A DNA stretch of 64,000 nt, from positions 124,001 through 188,000 of the forward strand of contig NZ_QLTT01000002.1 in the NCBI RefSeq assembly GCF_003269295.1, given 5' to 3'. Each line of letters opens with the position of its first letter. The first letter of the stretch is position 1. The translations under genes were made by a program, and so were the position numbers. This stretch comes from Lentzea atacamensis (GTDB lineage Bacteria; Actinomycetota; Actinomycetes; Mycobacteriales; Pseudonocardiaceae). This document shows positions 49,188 through 58,064 of this stretch, piece after piece. The notes beneath the pieces are model-generated. The model did not search any database and had not been told where the DNA came from. It saw only the letters and a program-made list of their open reading frames with translations.

Positions 49188-49598
49188 TTACAGCCCGGCG
49201 AGCGGCGAGCAACCGCCACCACCGCAGGCGCAGCCACCGCAGCCCTTGGGCTTGACCGGCTCCGGCAGCGCTTCGGCCGCGCGGTGCCCCATCAGTCCAC
49301 CGGCCACAGCGATGGCGAGCGCGCCCACCAGTCCGATGATCCCAGCGGTGACGGCGAGCTCGGCCATGACGAACGCCATCGCGCCCGACACGATCGCCAC
49401 GACACCGGCCGCGACGTTCGGCACCCCGGCAATGCGGTTGGCCAGCACGAACGCCTCGTCGTCACGCAGCGCCGCCGCCGTGCGCACCCCGACGAACCGG
49501 TTGCGCCGCAGCTTGCCCTGCAGACCCAGCAGACCGACCGCGCCGAGAGCGACGCCGAGCACACCCAGGACGACCGACAGCACGATGTTCACGTCCAT
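49188..49598 (-). CDS. SdpI-family membrane protein with Cys-rich tail
   Basis: The 136-residue protein starts with a membrane helix (IVLSVVLGVLGVALGAVGLLGLQ) followed by the SdpI signature RRNRFVGVRTAAALRDDEAFVLANRIAG and two more helices. SdpI proteins act in toxin immunity in Bacillus, but most actinobacterial members have no known role. The last 16 residues hold four cysteines (GCGGCACGGGGC), an unusual extension that could bind metal or a cluster. Confidence 0.78.
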   Translation of the reverse strand: MDVNIVLSVVLGVLGVALGAVGLLGLQGKLRRNRFVGVRTAAALRDDEAFVLANRIAGVPNVAAGVVAIVSGAMAFVMAELAVTAGIIGLVGALAIAVAGGLMGHRAAEALPEPVKPKGCGGCACGGGGCSPLAGL

Positions 49599-49658
49599 GA
49601 GGGTAGGCCCGAACAGCGGTTCACCTGAAAGTCACCCCGGTCGGGTGTGCTGCACGCC

Positions 49659-50630
49659 ATGTTGAGACGACTGTTGCTCGTCCCGGTGCTCCTCGGTCTG
49701 TGCGCGACTCCCGCGCAGGCGCACAACCCCGAAGTCCGCTTCATCGCCGCACACGTCGTACCGAAAGGCCTGGTCGTGGGCGGTACGACGGTCGGCGGCC
49801 TCTCCGGCCTGGACTACGACCGGCGCACCGGCAGGTGGGTCCTGATCAGCGACGACCGGGTGGCGCCCCGGTTCTACGAGGGCAAGCTCTCGCGCAAGGG
49901 CGTCGAGTTCACCGACGTGCACTCTCTCGTCGGTCCTAACGGTCCGTACGCGCCCGGCACCGTCGATCCCGAGGACGTCCGGGTGGATCGCTGGACCGGT
50001 GACCTGCTGTGGAGCCAGGAGGGTGACCGCACGCCCACGACGCTCATCGACCCGTCCGTGCAGTTCAGCAAGCGTGACGGAGCGTTCCACCGGGCGTTGC
50101 CCACGCCTGAGGACGTCAAGATGAAGCCGGAGTCCGGCCCGAGGCGCAACGAGGCGCTGGAAGGACTGACCTTCGCGCTCGGCGGCACCCTGGTCGTCAC
50201 CGCCGTCGAAGGACCGCTCCTGCAGGACGGCCCGCCGGCCGACGAGACCAGGGGCGCCGTCAGCAGGATGATCGTCCAGACGCGGCAGGGGCAGGTCGTC
50301 GCCCAGTACCGCTACCAGCAGGAACCGCTGTTCGCCACGGGCGCGAGCACCGGCGTCACGGCGATACTGGAGAAGTCCCCGGGCGTCTACCTGGTGCTGG
50401 AACGGTCCTTCCACCAGCAGCTGGGCAACAAGGTCCGGCTGTTCGAGGCCAGGTCGCAGGGCACGACGCTGAAGAAGCGGTTCCTGGCCGACATCGGCAC
50501 CTTCCCGGTGGGCAGGGTCGACAACCTCGAAGGCATGGCCTGGGGCCCGGACGGCACGTTGTGGCTGGTCTCCGACGACAACTTCTCCTCCTCGCAGGTC
50601 ACCCAGTTCATCGGCCTTGCGGTGCGCTGA
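49659..50630 (+). CDS. Secreted phytase-like (esterase-like activity of phytase) protein
   Basis: ATG 49659 gives 323 residues. A signal peptide (MLRRLLLVPVLLGLCATPAQA, cut near 21) is followed by the phytase-like domain: GGLSGLDYDRRTGRWVLISDDR, EALEGLTFALGGTLVV, VYLVLERSF and DNLEGMAWGPDGTLWLVSDDNF, the strands of a beta propeller. Members carry phosphatase or esterase activity; the substrate here is unknown. The stop lies just before the leuS leader. Confidence 0.87.
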   Translation: MLRRLLLVPVLLGLCATPAQAHNPEVRFIAAHVVPKGLVVGGTTVGGLSGLDYDRRTGRWVLISDDRVAPRFYEGKLSRKGVEFTDVHSLVGPNGPYAPGTVDPEDVRVDRWTGDLLWSQEGDRTPTTLIDPSVQFSKRDGAFHRALPTPEDVKMKPESGPRRNEALEGLTFALGGTLVVTAVEGPLLQDGPPADETRGAVSRMIVQTRQGQVVAQYRYQQEPLFATGASTGVTAILEKSPGVYLVLERSFHQQLGNKVRLFEARSQGTTLKKRFLADIGTFPVGRVDNLEGMAWGPDGTLWLVSDDNFSSSQVTQFIGLAVR

Positions 50631-50643
50631 TACCGTTGACGAC
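50631..50643 (+). promoter_or_regulatory. Leaderless promoter of the leuS leader peptide
   Basis: TACCGT (50631-50636) is exactly 7 bases before the leader ATG at 50644; it overlaps no gene and directly follows the upstream stop. Confidence 0.5.
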
Positions 50644-50673
50644 ATGAGCACGGCCCGCCTGCTCCTTAGTTAG
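50644..50673 (+). CDS. leuS leader peptide MSTARLLLS
   Basis: A nine-codon frame with three consecutive leucine codons, CTG CTC CTT (50659-50667), directly upstream of leuS and followed by a pausing hairpin and a terminator. It has the classical design of ribosome-mediated attenuation: scarcity of charged Leu-tRNA stalls the ribosome and lets leuS be transcribed. Its first ten bases (ATGAGCACGG) equal those of leuS. Confidence 0.75.
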   Translation: MSTARLLLS

Positions 50674-50740
50674 CCGCGACGACCTGATCGAAAGACGGTC
50701 GGCGCGGCAGCCCTCCATGCCCATCTGGGCTGGGGGGTTT
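50674..50740 (+). promoter_or_regulatory. leuS transcription attenuator
   Basis: Hairpin one: CCGCGACGACC (50674-50684) with GGTCGGCGCGG (50697-50707), 10 of 11 pairs. Terminator: CCCTCCA (50711-50717) with TGGGGGG (50731-50737, one U-G pair) around an inner GCCCA/TGGGC stem, then TTT. Read-through or termination would depend on the ribosome on the leader peptide. Confidence 0.75.
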
Positions 50741-50782
50741 CGTCATGTCAGGGGCAGGATCGATGGAGAGGGACTCATCAAC

Positions 50783-53560
50783 ATGAGCACGGACGCGGCG
50801 GAGATCCCCGCCTACCGCTACACCGCCGAGCTGGCGAACCAGATCGAGCAGCGGTGGCAGCAGTACTGGGAAGAGCACGGCACCTACCACGCGCCGAACC
50901 CGGTTGGCGCGCTCAAGGGTGACGTGCCCGCGGACAAGCTGTTCGTGCAGGACATGTTCCCGTACCCGAGCGGCGCCGGCCTGCACGTCGGGCACCCGCT
51001 GGGCTTCATCGGCACGGACGTGTTCGCGCGCTACCACCGCATGAACGGTCGCAACGTCCTGCACACCATGGGCTTCGACGCGTTCGGCCTGCCCGCCGAG
51101 CAGTACGCGGTGAAGACCGGTCAGCACCCGCGCAAGACCACCGAAGAGAACATCAACACGTACCTGCGCCAGATCCGCAGGCTGGGGCTGGGCCACGACG
51201 AGCGGCGTCGCATCTCGACGATCGACCCGGAGTACTACAAGTGGACCCAGTGGATCTTCTTGCAGATCTTCAACTCCTGGTACGACCCGGACGCCCGCAA
51301 GGCGCGTCCGATCGCCGAGCTGGTCTCCCAGTTCGAGTCTGGCGAGCGGGACGTTCCGGGCGGTCGCAAGTGGTCTGAGCTGTCTTTTGCCGACCAGCAA
51401 AGGATCTTGGGCGAATTCCGGCTGGCCTACTTGTCGGAGGCGCCCGTCAACTGGTGTCCCGGACTGGGTACTGTGCTGGCGAACGAAGAGGTCACCGCGG
51501 ACGGTCGCAGTGAGCGTGGCAACTTCCCGGTGTTCAGGAAAAACCTGCGCCAGTGGATGATGCGCATCACCGCGTACTCGGACCGGCTGATCGATGATCT
51601 GGACCGGCTGGACTGGCCGGACAAGGTCAAGGCCATGCAGCGCAACTGGATCGGGCGCTCGCATGGTGCCCGTGTCCGATTTGCGGTGGGAGACGAGAAC
51701 ATTGAGGTCTTCACGACCCGCCCGGACACGTTGTTCGGCGCGACCTACATGGTCCTGGCACCGGAACACGAGCTGGTGGACCAGATTGCGACGCCCGATC
51801 GCGTGGCAGACATCGCGGCGTACCGGCGGCAAGCGTCCCTGAAGTCCGAACTGGACCGTCAGGAGAACAAGGAGAAGACCGGCGTCTTCACCGGCGCGTA
51901 CGCGACGAACCCGGTGAACGGCCAGCAGATCCCCGTCTACATCGCCGACTACGTGCTGATGGGCTACGGCACCGGCGCGATCATGGCCGTCCCCGGCCAG
52001 GACCAGCGCGACTGGGACTTCGCGAAGAAGTTCGACCTGCCGATCATCCGCACCGTCCAGCCGTCGGAAGGCTTCGAGGGCGAGGCGTACACCGGCGAGG
52101 GACCCGCGATCAACTCCGGGTTCTTGGACGGAATGCTGATCGACGACGCCAAGAAGACGATCATCGGGTGGCTGGAGGAGAACGGCCACGGCCACGGCAC
52201 CGTCCAGTTCAAGCTGCGCGACTGGCTGTTCAGCCGCCAGCGCTACTGGGGCGAGCCGTTCCCGGTCGTCTACGACGAGAACGGCACCGCGATCGCGCTG
52301 CCGGAGTCGATGCTGCCGGTCGAGCTGCCCGACGTCGACGACTACTCGCCGCGCACCTTCGACCCGGAGGACGCGGACACCGAGCCGTCGCCGCCGCTGT
52401 CGCGCGCCACCGAGTGGAGGACGGTCGAGCTGGACCTGGGCGACGGCGTCCGCACCTACCGCCGCGACACGAACACCATGCCGAACTGGGCGGGTTCGTG
52501 CTGGTACCAGCTGCGCTACGTCGACCCGGTCGAGACCGAGCGGTTCGTCAACCCGGAGAACGAGAAGTACTGGCTGGGCCCGCGCACGGCCGAGCACGGC
52601 CCGACCGACCCCGGCGGCGTCGACCTGTACATCGGCGGCGTCGAACATGCGGTGCTGCACCTGCTGTACTCGCGCTTCTGGCAGAAGGTCCTGTTCGACC
52701 TGGGCCACCTGACCGGTGACGAGCCGTACCGCCGCCTGTTCAACCAGGGCTACATCCAGGCGTACGCGTACACCGACGACCGCGGCGTCTACGTGCCCGC
52801 GGCCGAGGTCGTCGAGGAGAACGGCAAGTTCTTCTACAACGGCCAGGAGGTCAACCGCGAGTACGGCAAGATGGGCAAGAGCCTGAACAACGTCGTCACG
52901 CCGGACCAGATGTGCGAGACCTACGGCGCAGACACCTTCCGGTTCTACGAGATGTCCATGGGCCCGATGGACGTCTCCCGCCCGTGGGCGACCAAGGACG
53001 TCGTAGGCGCACAACGGTTCCTGCAGCGTCTGTGGCGCAACCTGGTCAACGAGGCCGACGGCTCCCTGCGCGTCACGGACGAGGAGCCTTCGGTCGAGGC
53101 ACTGCGGTTGCTGCACAAGACCATCGCCGGCGTCCACGACGACTACGCCAACCTGCGCTACAACACGGCGGGCGCGAAGCTGATCGAGCTGAACAACTAC
53201 GTCACCAAGCATTACGCGTCCGGCACGCCGCGGGCGCTGGCCGAGCCGCTGGTGCTGATGCTGGCTCCGCAGGCCCCGCACGTGGCCGAGGAGCTGTGGG
53301 CGAAGCTGGGCAAGACCGACTCGCTGGCGCACGGGCCGTTCCCGGTCGCCGACGAGCAGTACCTGGTCGAGGACACCGTCGAGTACCCGATCCAGGTCAA
53401 CGGCAAGGTCCGCTCGCGGGTCGTCGTCGCGGCGTCCGCGTCGCAGGACGAGATCAAGGCGGCGGCGCTGGCCGAGGAGAAGATCGCCGAGCTGGTCGCG
53501 GGTGGCGAGCCGCGCAAGGTGATCGTCGTCCCCGGTCGCCTGGTGAACGTCGTTCTGTAG
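50783..53560 (+). CDS. leuS: Leucyl-tRNA synthetase
   Basis: ATG 50783 follows GAGAGGG, giving 925 residues. The class I HIGH motif appears as [14 protein letters not shown] and the KMSKS motif as [12 protein letters not shown]. The CP1 editing domain holds the usual [18 protein letters not shown] and [18 protein letters not shown]. It charges tRNA-Leu. The long frame on the opposite strand is a shadow. A terminator (GCCGGCGC/GCGCCGGC, 53572-53597) follows. Confidence 0.97.
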   Translation: MSTDAAEIPAYRYTAELANQIEQRWQQYWEEHGTYHAPNPVGALKGDVPADKLFVQDMFPYPSGAGLHVGHPLGFIGTDVFARYHRMNGRNVLHTMGFDAFGLPAEQYAVKTGQHPRKTTEENINTYLRQIRRLGLGHDERRRISTIDPEYYKWTQWIFLQIFNSWYDPDARKARPIAELVSQFESGERDVPGGRKWSELSFADQQRILGEFRLAYLSEAPVNWCPGLGTVLANEEVTADGRSERGNFPVFRKNLRQWMMRITAYSDRLIDDLDRLDWPDKVKAMQRNWIGRSHGARVRFAVGDENIEVFTTRPDTLFGATYMVLAPEHELVDQIATPDRVADIAAYRRQASLKSELDRQENKEKTGVFTGAYATNPVNGQQIPVYIADYVLMGYGTGAIMAVPGQDQRDWDFAKKFDLPIIRTVQPSEGFEGEAYTGEGPAINSGFLDGMLIDDAKKTIIGWLEENGHGHGTVQFKLRDWLFSRQRYWGEPFPVVYDENGTAIALPESMLPVELPDVDDYSPRTFDPEDADTEPSPPLSRATEWRTVELDLGDGVRTYRRDTNTMPNWAGSCWYQLRYVDPVETERFVNPENEKYWLGPRTAEHGPTDPGGVDLYIGGVEHAVLHLLYSRFWQKVLFDLGHLTGDEPYRRLFNQGYIQAYAYTDDRGVYVPAAEVVEENGKFFYNGQEVNREYGKMGKSLNNVVTPDQMCETYGADTFRFYEMSMGPMDVSRPWATKDVVGAQRFLQRLWRNLVNEADGSLRVTDEEPSVEALRLLHKTIAGVHDDYANLRYNTAGAKLIELNNYVTKHYASGTPRALAEPLVLMLAPQAPHVAEELWAKLGKTDSLAHGPFPVADEQYLVEDTVEYPIQVNGKVRSRVVVAASASQDEIKAAALAEEKIAELVAGGEPRKVIVVPGRLVNVVL

Positions 53561-53571
53561 CAACGGGAAGG

Positions 53572-53602
53572 GCCGGCGCGGCTACGGCTGCGCCGGCTCT
53601 CT
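53572..53602 (+). terminator. Terminator of leuS
   Basis: GCCGGCGC (53572-53579) pairs with GCGCCGGC (53590-53597), followed by a pyrimidine-rich tail. Confidence 0.7.
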
Positions 53603-53606
53603 CGTG

Positions 53607-53962
53607 CTATGCCGTGGTGCTTGCGACCCGCAACGCGCCTTCGGCGAGCACGTTTCCTGCCTTCAGCGCGCCGACGACATCGGGTACGTCGAGCCAGTCG
53701 CACCCCGTTCCGGTATCCGCCGTGCGCACGCGCCACAACAGCGGCGGCTTTGCCCACCGCGTCGATGGTGCGGTGTCCCTGAGCGCTGACCGGATACGGC
53801 CCCTCGTCGAGCGCACTGACGATCCAGCCCCTCAGGTCCGCCCGGACTAGCGACAACCATCGCGAAGCCGTGTTCGGCCAGTGCCTTGGCGAGCGCCGCG
53901 GCGCTCGTCCTGTCTGGTACCGCGAAGTCGTGCGTACCTGCTACTGCCGACCAGCCTGCCAT
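53607..53962 (-). pseudogene. Small unknown gene broken by two frameshifts
   Basis: Three consecutive minus-strand frames each carry sensible protein: frame one from ATG 53962 (MAGWSAVAGTHDFAVPD... EHGFAMVV), frame two (SLVRADLRGWIVSALDEGPYP... GKAAAVVAR), frame three (GCDWLDVPDVVGALKAGN... to a stop at 53607). Joined, they give a protein of about 115-120 residues. Each frame becomes basic nonsense outside its section. The family was not recognised. Two shifts favour a decaying gene over sequencing error. Confidence 0.6.
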
Positions 53963-53977
53963 TTCCGTCCGCTCGAC

Positions 53978-54703
53978 TCAGCGAACCGCCGAGTCGTCCT
54001 CCTGGAATCCGATGTCCGACAGCATCTGGTCCAGCATGCTGTCGAACATCGGCTCCGGGTTGCTCACCGCGAACGGGAACCTCCCGAACACCTCCAGCGC
54101 CACGTGCCCGTACAGCCGCACCCACGACTGCACGACGTGGTAGATCTTGCCCAGGTTGAGCACGTCGTCCTCGACCGTGACCCCGTGCACCGACACCGCG
54201 TCCATCAGTACCTGTTGGAACCTGGCCAGGTCCTCGTGCAGCACCTCGGGCACCTCGTCGTCCGCGTGCTTGACGACCAGGTTCGAGGCGATCAGCCGTC
54301 CGGCCAGCTGCAGGAACACCGCGCCGAACTGGTCGGCGCCCAGCGGATCCCGTGGCGAGGCGAAGACCAGCGCGAACTCCTGCGGGTGGGCCAGCGCCCA
54401 GCGCCGGAAGCCCCGGCACACCGCCCTGACCTGGCATCCCACCTGTCCTGACGTGTCCGCGGCGAGGTCTGCGTACAGGACGGCGGCCATGTCGGCGCAG
54501 ATGTCGTCGCAGAGCTGCCGCAACAGCGCGTCGTGGGAGTCGTAGTAGCGGTACAGGGCTGGCGCGGTGATGCCCAGCTCGCGTGCGATCGCACGCAGGG
54601 TCACTGCGTCGCGGCCGCGTTCCACCAAAAGGGCGCGGGCCGCCTGCCGAATCTCACGCTCGGTTTCTGCGCGGAGCCGTTCTCGGCGAGTGGCCTCGGT
54701 CAT
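53978..54703 (-). CDS. TetR/AcrR-family transcriptional regulator
   Basis: The 241-residue protein starts MTEATRRERLRAETEREIRQAARALL, with the TetR helix-turn-helix VTLRAIARELGITAPALYRYYDSHDALL. The C-terminal ligand domain resembles the WHG/TetR_C_13 class (GFRRWALAHPQEFALVF). Divergent from the MMPL gene across 111 bases that contain an inverted repeat, it most probably represses that transporter and itself. The ligand is unknown. Confidence 0.9.
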   Translation of the reverse strand: MTEATRRERLRAETEREIRQAARALLVERGRDAVTLRAIARELGITAPALYRYYDSHDALLRQLCDDICADMAAVLYADLAADTSGQVGCQVRAVCRGFRRWALAHPQEFALVFASPRDPLGADQFGAVFLQLAGRLIASNLVVKHADDEVPEVLHEDLARFQQVLMDAVSVHGVTVEDDVLNLGKIYHVVQSWVRLYGHVALEVFGRFPFAVSNPEPMFDSMLDQMLSDIGFQEDDSAVR

Positions 54704-54752
54704 ATGTCACTCCATCGGGTTGTAGACCTCGTCCACCGCCCGTACGGTTTTG

Positions 54753-54777
54753 GTGAACGGTGTTTACAAGAGTTCAC
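54753..54777. promoter_or_regulatory. Inverted repeat, candidate TetR operator
   Basis: GTGAAC (54753-54758) and GTTCAC (54772-54777) are perfect complements separated by 13 bases, in the gap between the divergent TetR and MMPL genes. Confidence 0.6.
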
Positions 54778-54814
54778 GGGATTAACAGCACGGTAACCCA
54801 GGAGGCCGTCGTCG

Positions 54815-56932
54815 ATGTTCGCGAAGTGGGGATCTGTCGCATATCGCCGCCGGTGGGTGGTGTTGATCGCGACCGTACTGCTCGCCGTGGTGGGCGGCGT
54901 GTGGGGCATCGGCGTGTTCGACAAGCTCAGCCAGGGTGGTTACGAAGCTCCTTCCAGCGAGGCGGCGCGGGCCGACAAGGTAGCCGAGGAGGCGTTCGGG
55001 CGGCAGAACGGTGATGTGATCGTCATTTATCGGGGCGATTTCGCGAACCAGCTCGAGCTCAAGAAGATCGCCGACCACATCAGCGGCTTTCCCAAGGACG
55101 ACGTGCTCAAGACCGTCGGGCCTGTGCCGTCCGACGACAAGCGGCAGGCCCTGGTCGCCATCACGCTGACCAGCGGGGACTCGAACGAGCAGATCAAGCA
55201 GTTCGAGGACGTCCAGAAGCAGCTCGCGGTGGACGGCTTCAGCCAGCAGGTCGGTGGGCTCGTGCCCACCCAGAAGGCCATCAACGACATGTCGCAGGCA
55301 GACCTGACGCGCGCGGAGATGTTCTCGCTGCCGCTGGTCCTGCTGCTGCTCGTGATCATCTTCGGCGGTCTGGTGGCGGCGTCGCTCCCCGTTGTCGTCG
55401 GCGGGCTCGCGATCATGGGCGCGCTCGGTGTGCTGCACGGTGTCGCGATCTTCACCGAGGTCAACTCGTTCGCGGTCAACGTCGCGTCGCTGCTCGGCCT
55501 GGGCATGGCGATCGACTACGGGCTGTTCATGGTCGGACGGTTCCGCGAGGAGCTCGCGGCTGGGCGGACGACCGAGCAGGCGGTGGGGCGCACGGTCGCG
55601 AGCGCCGGCCGTACCGTCATGTTCAGCGCGACGCTGCTGGTCATCGCACTGGCCGGGCTGCTGCTCTTCCCGCACGGCTTCCTGAAGTCCCTCGCGTACG
55701 GCGGCATGTCGTCGGTCGCGATCGCCGCACTGGTCTCGCTGACGCTGCTGCCCGCGCTGCTCGGCGTGCTCGGTCACCGGGTCGACAAGCTCGCCATGCC
55801 GTGGCGCAAGAAGGAGCCCAGCGAGCGCGGCTGGCGCAGGCTGAGCGGCAAGGTCATGAAGCGGCCCGTCCTGGTCGCGGTGCCGATCATCGGTGTCCTG
55901 GTCGCGCTCGGCGCGCCGTTCCTCGGTGTCCAGTTCGGCCAGGTGACCGAGAAGGTGCTGCCGGAGGGCAACACCGTGCGCGTGGCCACCGAGAACATCA
56001 ACCAGAACTTCTCCGCGCTCTCCAACACCGGCTTCAAGATCGTCGTCAAGGGTGGTGACCAGGCTGCGGTCCAGGACTACCTGGGCAGGGTCAAGGACAT
56101 CAAGGGTGTCGGCGACGTCCAGCCGCTCGGCTCGGACAAGGGCGTCACCTCCGCTTCCGCCGGGCTGGAGCAGGACGCGCTGAGCGACGAGTCGAAGCAG
56201 GCGCTCAAGGACGTCAGGGCGCTCGCCCCGCCGGCCGGCGCCGAGGTGCTGGTCGGCGGCAACACCGCCATGGTCAGCGACTCGCTGGACGCCATCGCGG
56301 ACAAGCTGCCGTTGATGATCGCGCTGCTGGTCGGCGCGACGCTGATCCTGATGTTCCTGGCGTTCGGCTCGGTCCTGCTGCCGATCAAGGCCGTCGTCAT
56401 GAGCGCGCTGTCGTTGTCCGCGACGTTCGGCGTGCTGGTCTGGGTCTTCCAGGAGGGCCACGGTGCCGACCTGCTCGGCATCACACCGGGTCCGCTCGAG
56501 TCAGGCATCGTCGTGCTGATGGCCGCCATCGTGTTCGGCCTTTCGACGGACTACGAGGTCTTCCTGCTCTCGCGCATGGTCGAGGCACGTGGTCAGGGCG
56601 CCACGACCGAAGAGGCGGTGACCACCGGCCTGGCCAAGACCGGCCGTGTGATCACCTCGGCGGCTCTCCTGCTGGTCGTGGTGACAGGTGCGTTCGCGTT
56701 CTCGCAGGTCGCGATGATGCGGTTCGTCGGTGTCGGGATGATCCTCGCGCTGGTGCTCGACGCCACCGTGGTCCGGATGCTGCTCGTGCCGGCCGTGCTC
56801 AAGCTGCTCGGCAACGCCGCGTGGTGGTCACCCGGTCCGCTCAAGCGGATCCAGGAACGTCTCGCACTTCACGACGAGCCGGTGGACGACGACTTCGACG
56901 ACGAGGTCCGCGAGCCCGTGGCGGTCGGCTGA
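54815..56932 (+). CDS. MMPL-family (RND) membrane transporter
   Basis: ATG 54815 follows AGGAGG. The 705-residue protein has the two-half RND/MMPL layout: a first helix (RRRWVVLIATVLLAVVGGVWGIG), a periplasmic loop, a five-helix group with LGLGMAIDYGLFMVGRFREEL, a second loop and a second group with FGLSTDYEVFLLSRMVEARG. The aspartate-tyrosine pairs in both are the proton relay. The tail is acidic. Such transporters export lipids or drugs; the substrate is unknown. Its last 64 bases overlap the YncE-like gene. Confidence 0.9.
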   Translation: MFAKWGSVAYRRRWVVLIATVLLAVVGGVWGIGVFDKLSQGGYEAPSSEAARADKVAEEAFGRQNGDVIVIYRGDFANQLELKKIADHISGFPKDDVLKTVGPVPSDDKRQALVAITLTSGDSNEQIKQFEDVQKQLAVDGFSQQVGGLVPTQKAINDMSQADLTRAEMFSLPLVLLLLVIIFGGLVAASLPVVVGGLAIMGALGVLHGVAIFTEVNSFAVNVASLLGLGMAIDYGLFMVGRFREELAAGRTTEQAVGRTVASAGRTVMFSATLLVIALAGLLLFPHGFLKSLAYGGMSSVAIAALVSLTLLPALLGVLGHRVDKLAMPWRKKEPSERGWRRLSGKVMKRPVLVAVPIIGVLVALGAPFLGVQFGQVTEKVLPEGNTVRVATENINQNFSALSNTGFKIVVKGGDQAAVQDYLGRVKDIKGVGDVQPLGSDKGVTSASAGLEQDALSDESKQALKDVRALAPPAGAEVLVGGNTAMVSDSLDAIADKLPLMIALLVGATLILMFLAFGSVLLPIKAVVMSALSLSATFGVLVWVFQEGHGADLLGITPGPLESGIVVLMAAIVFGLSTDYEVFLLSRMVEARGQGATTEEAVTTGLAKTGRVITSAALLLVVVTGAFAFSQVAMMRFVGVGMILALVLDATVVRMLLVPAVLKLLGNAAWWSPGPLKRIQERLALHDEPVDDDFDDEVREPVAVG

Positions 56933-57942
56933 CCGGGAGGGAAGGCGATCATGGCCGCGTCGAACTGGCGCGGCCTCGTGTCCCGCAGCTCGCCCAGCTT
57001 CATCCGGTACGTGGCGAGCACCGCGTTCGAGCTGTCCAGCACCGTCGTCGTCGTGCCGGTCGCGAGGAAGACCCTCGGGTCCCCCGGCGCGATGGCGACG
57101 CTCGGTGCGTTGATGGGCAAGCGTTCGCGCAACGTCATGGTCGCCGCGTCGACGACCGCGACCGACCCTTCCTTCGTCAGCGCGAGGTACACGGTGGCGC
57201 CGTCCGGGGTGACGGCGAGACTGCCCGCTCCCCTGCCGACGCTCATCGTGCCGACGACCCGGTTCGTGGTCGTGTCGATCACCGACAGCGTGCCCGGCGT
57301 CTGCTCGCCCAGCCGCATGCTGCTCACGTAGAGGCGCTTGCCGTCCGGTGAGATCGCCAGGTGCTGCGGCATGCCGCCGACCTGCACCGTCGAGGTCTGG
57401 AACGCGGTCGCCGTGTCGACCAGGCCGACAGTGCCGTCCTGCGCGTTGGCGACGTAGAGGACCTGGTTGTTCGGGTGGACGGCGAGGCCCTGCGGCTGGC
57501 CGGGCACCTTGACCGCGGCGACCAGCCGGAAGTTCTCCGGGTCCACCACGGCCACGCCACCGCTGGCGGAGACGTACAGACGTTTGCCGTCCGGGCGCAT
57601 CGCCGCATGCGTGAGCTGGACCTGGGTGAAGAGCCGGTCGACGACCGCGCCCGTGTTCGGGTCGACTTCGGTGATCGCGCCCGTCCACCCGTTGACCACG
57701 TAGACGCGCTGCCCGTCCGGCGACACGGCGACACCCGTCGCGCGACCCGCCGTGTCGGCGTGCGCGAGCACCGCGCCGGTTCTGGTGTCGACGACCTGGA
57801 CGAGACCGGTTTTGCCCACCACGTACGCACGCGGAACCGCTGCTGCTGAGGTGGTCGTGTAGTCGTGCCGTTGCTCGACACCCATCGCCGCGATGGCCGC
57901 TGAGAGCGCTAGAACCGCGGCCACGAGGCGTGGCTTTGCCAT
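56869..57942 (-). CDS. Secreted YncE-type beta-propeller protein
   Basis: The 357-residue protein has a signal peptide (MAKPRLVAAVLALSAAIAAMG) and about seven blades of 40-45 residues with the repeat VAVSPDGQRVYVVN...G.I.EVD..TG, as in YncE/NHL-type propellers. A role in ligand binding or protein contact is likely; none is shown. The C-terminal low-complexity tail (TATGSRTSSSKSSSTGSS) is encoded opposite the end of the MMPL gene. Confidence 0.8.
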   Translation of the reverse strand: MAKPRLVAAVLALSAAIAAMGVEQRHDYTTTSAAAVPRAYVVGKTGLVQVVDTRTGAVLAHADTAGRATGVAVSPDGQRVYVVNGWTGAITEVDPNTGAVVDRLFTQVQLTHAAMRPDGKRLYVSASGGVAVVDPENFRLVAAVKVPGQPQGLAVHPNNQVLYVANAQDGTVGLVDTATAFQTSTVQVGGMPQHLAISPDGKRLYVSSMRLGEQTPGTLSVIDTTTNRVVGTMSVGRGAGSLAVTPDGATVYLALTKEGSVAVVDAATMTLRERLPINAPSVAIAPGDPRVFLATGTTTTVLDSSNAVLATYRMKLGELRDTRPRQFDAAMIAFPPGQPTATGSRTSSSKSSSTGSS

Positions 57943-58027
57943 ACGCCCGATGGGACCACTTCTGGGTGCTTTCGATCTACTTCTGTCACCCGTCAGAGGG
58001 AAATCTTTGCCCGGTCGTAGTACGACC

Positions 58028-58054
58028 GTCGCCCGCGACGGCGGCGCGGGCGAC
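58028..58054 (-). terminator. Hairpin after the DUF2339 gene
   Basis: GTCGCCCGCG (58028-58037) pairs perfectly with CGCGGGCGAC (58045-58054), 11 bases beyond the DUF2339 stop. No T-tract. Confidence 0.5.
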
Positions 58055-58064
58055 AGCCGTGTAC

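Noticed and set aside
50631..50783. T-box riboswitch upstream of leuS
   Set aside because: The gap is too short, with no T-box sequence (TGGNACCGCG) or specifier stem; the leucine leader peptide explains it.
50666..53563. A 965-codon frame antisense to leuS
   Set aside because: Arg/Val/Asp-rich composition expected of a complement of GC-rich coding sequence; leuS has all synthetase motifs.
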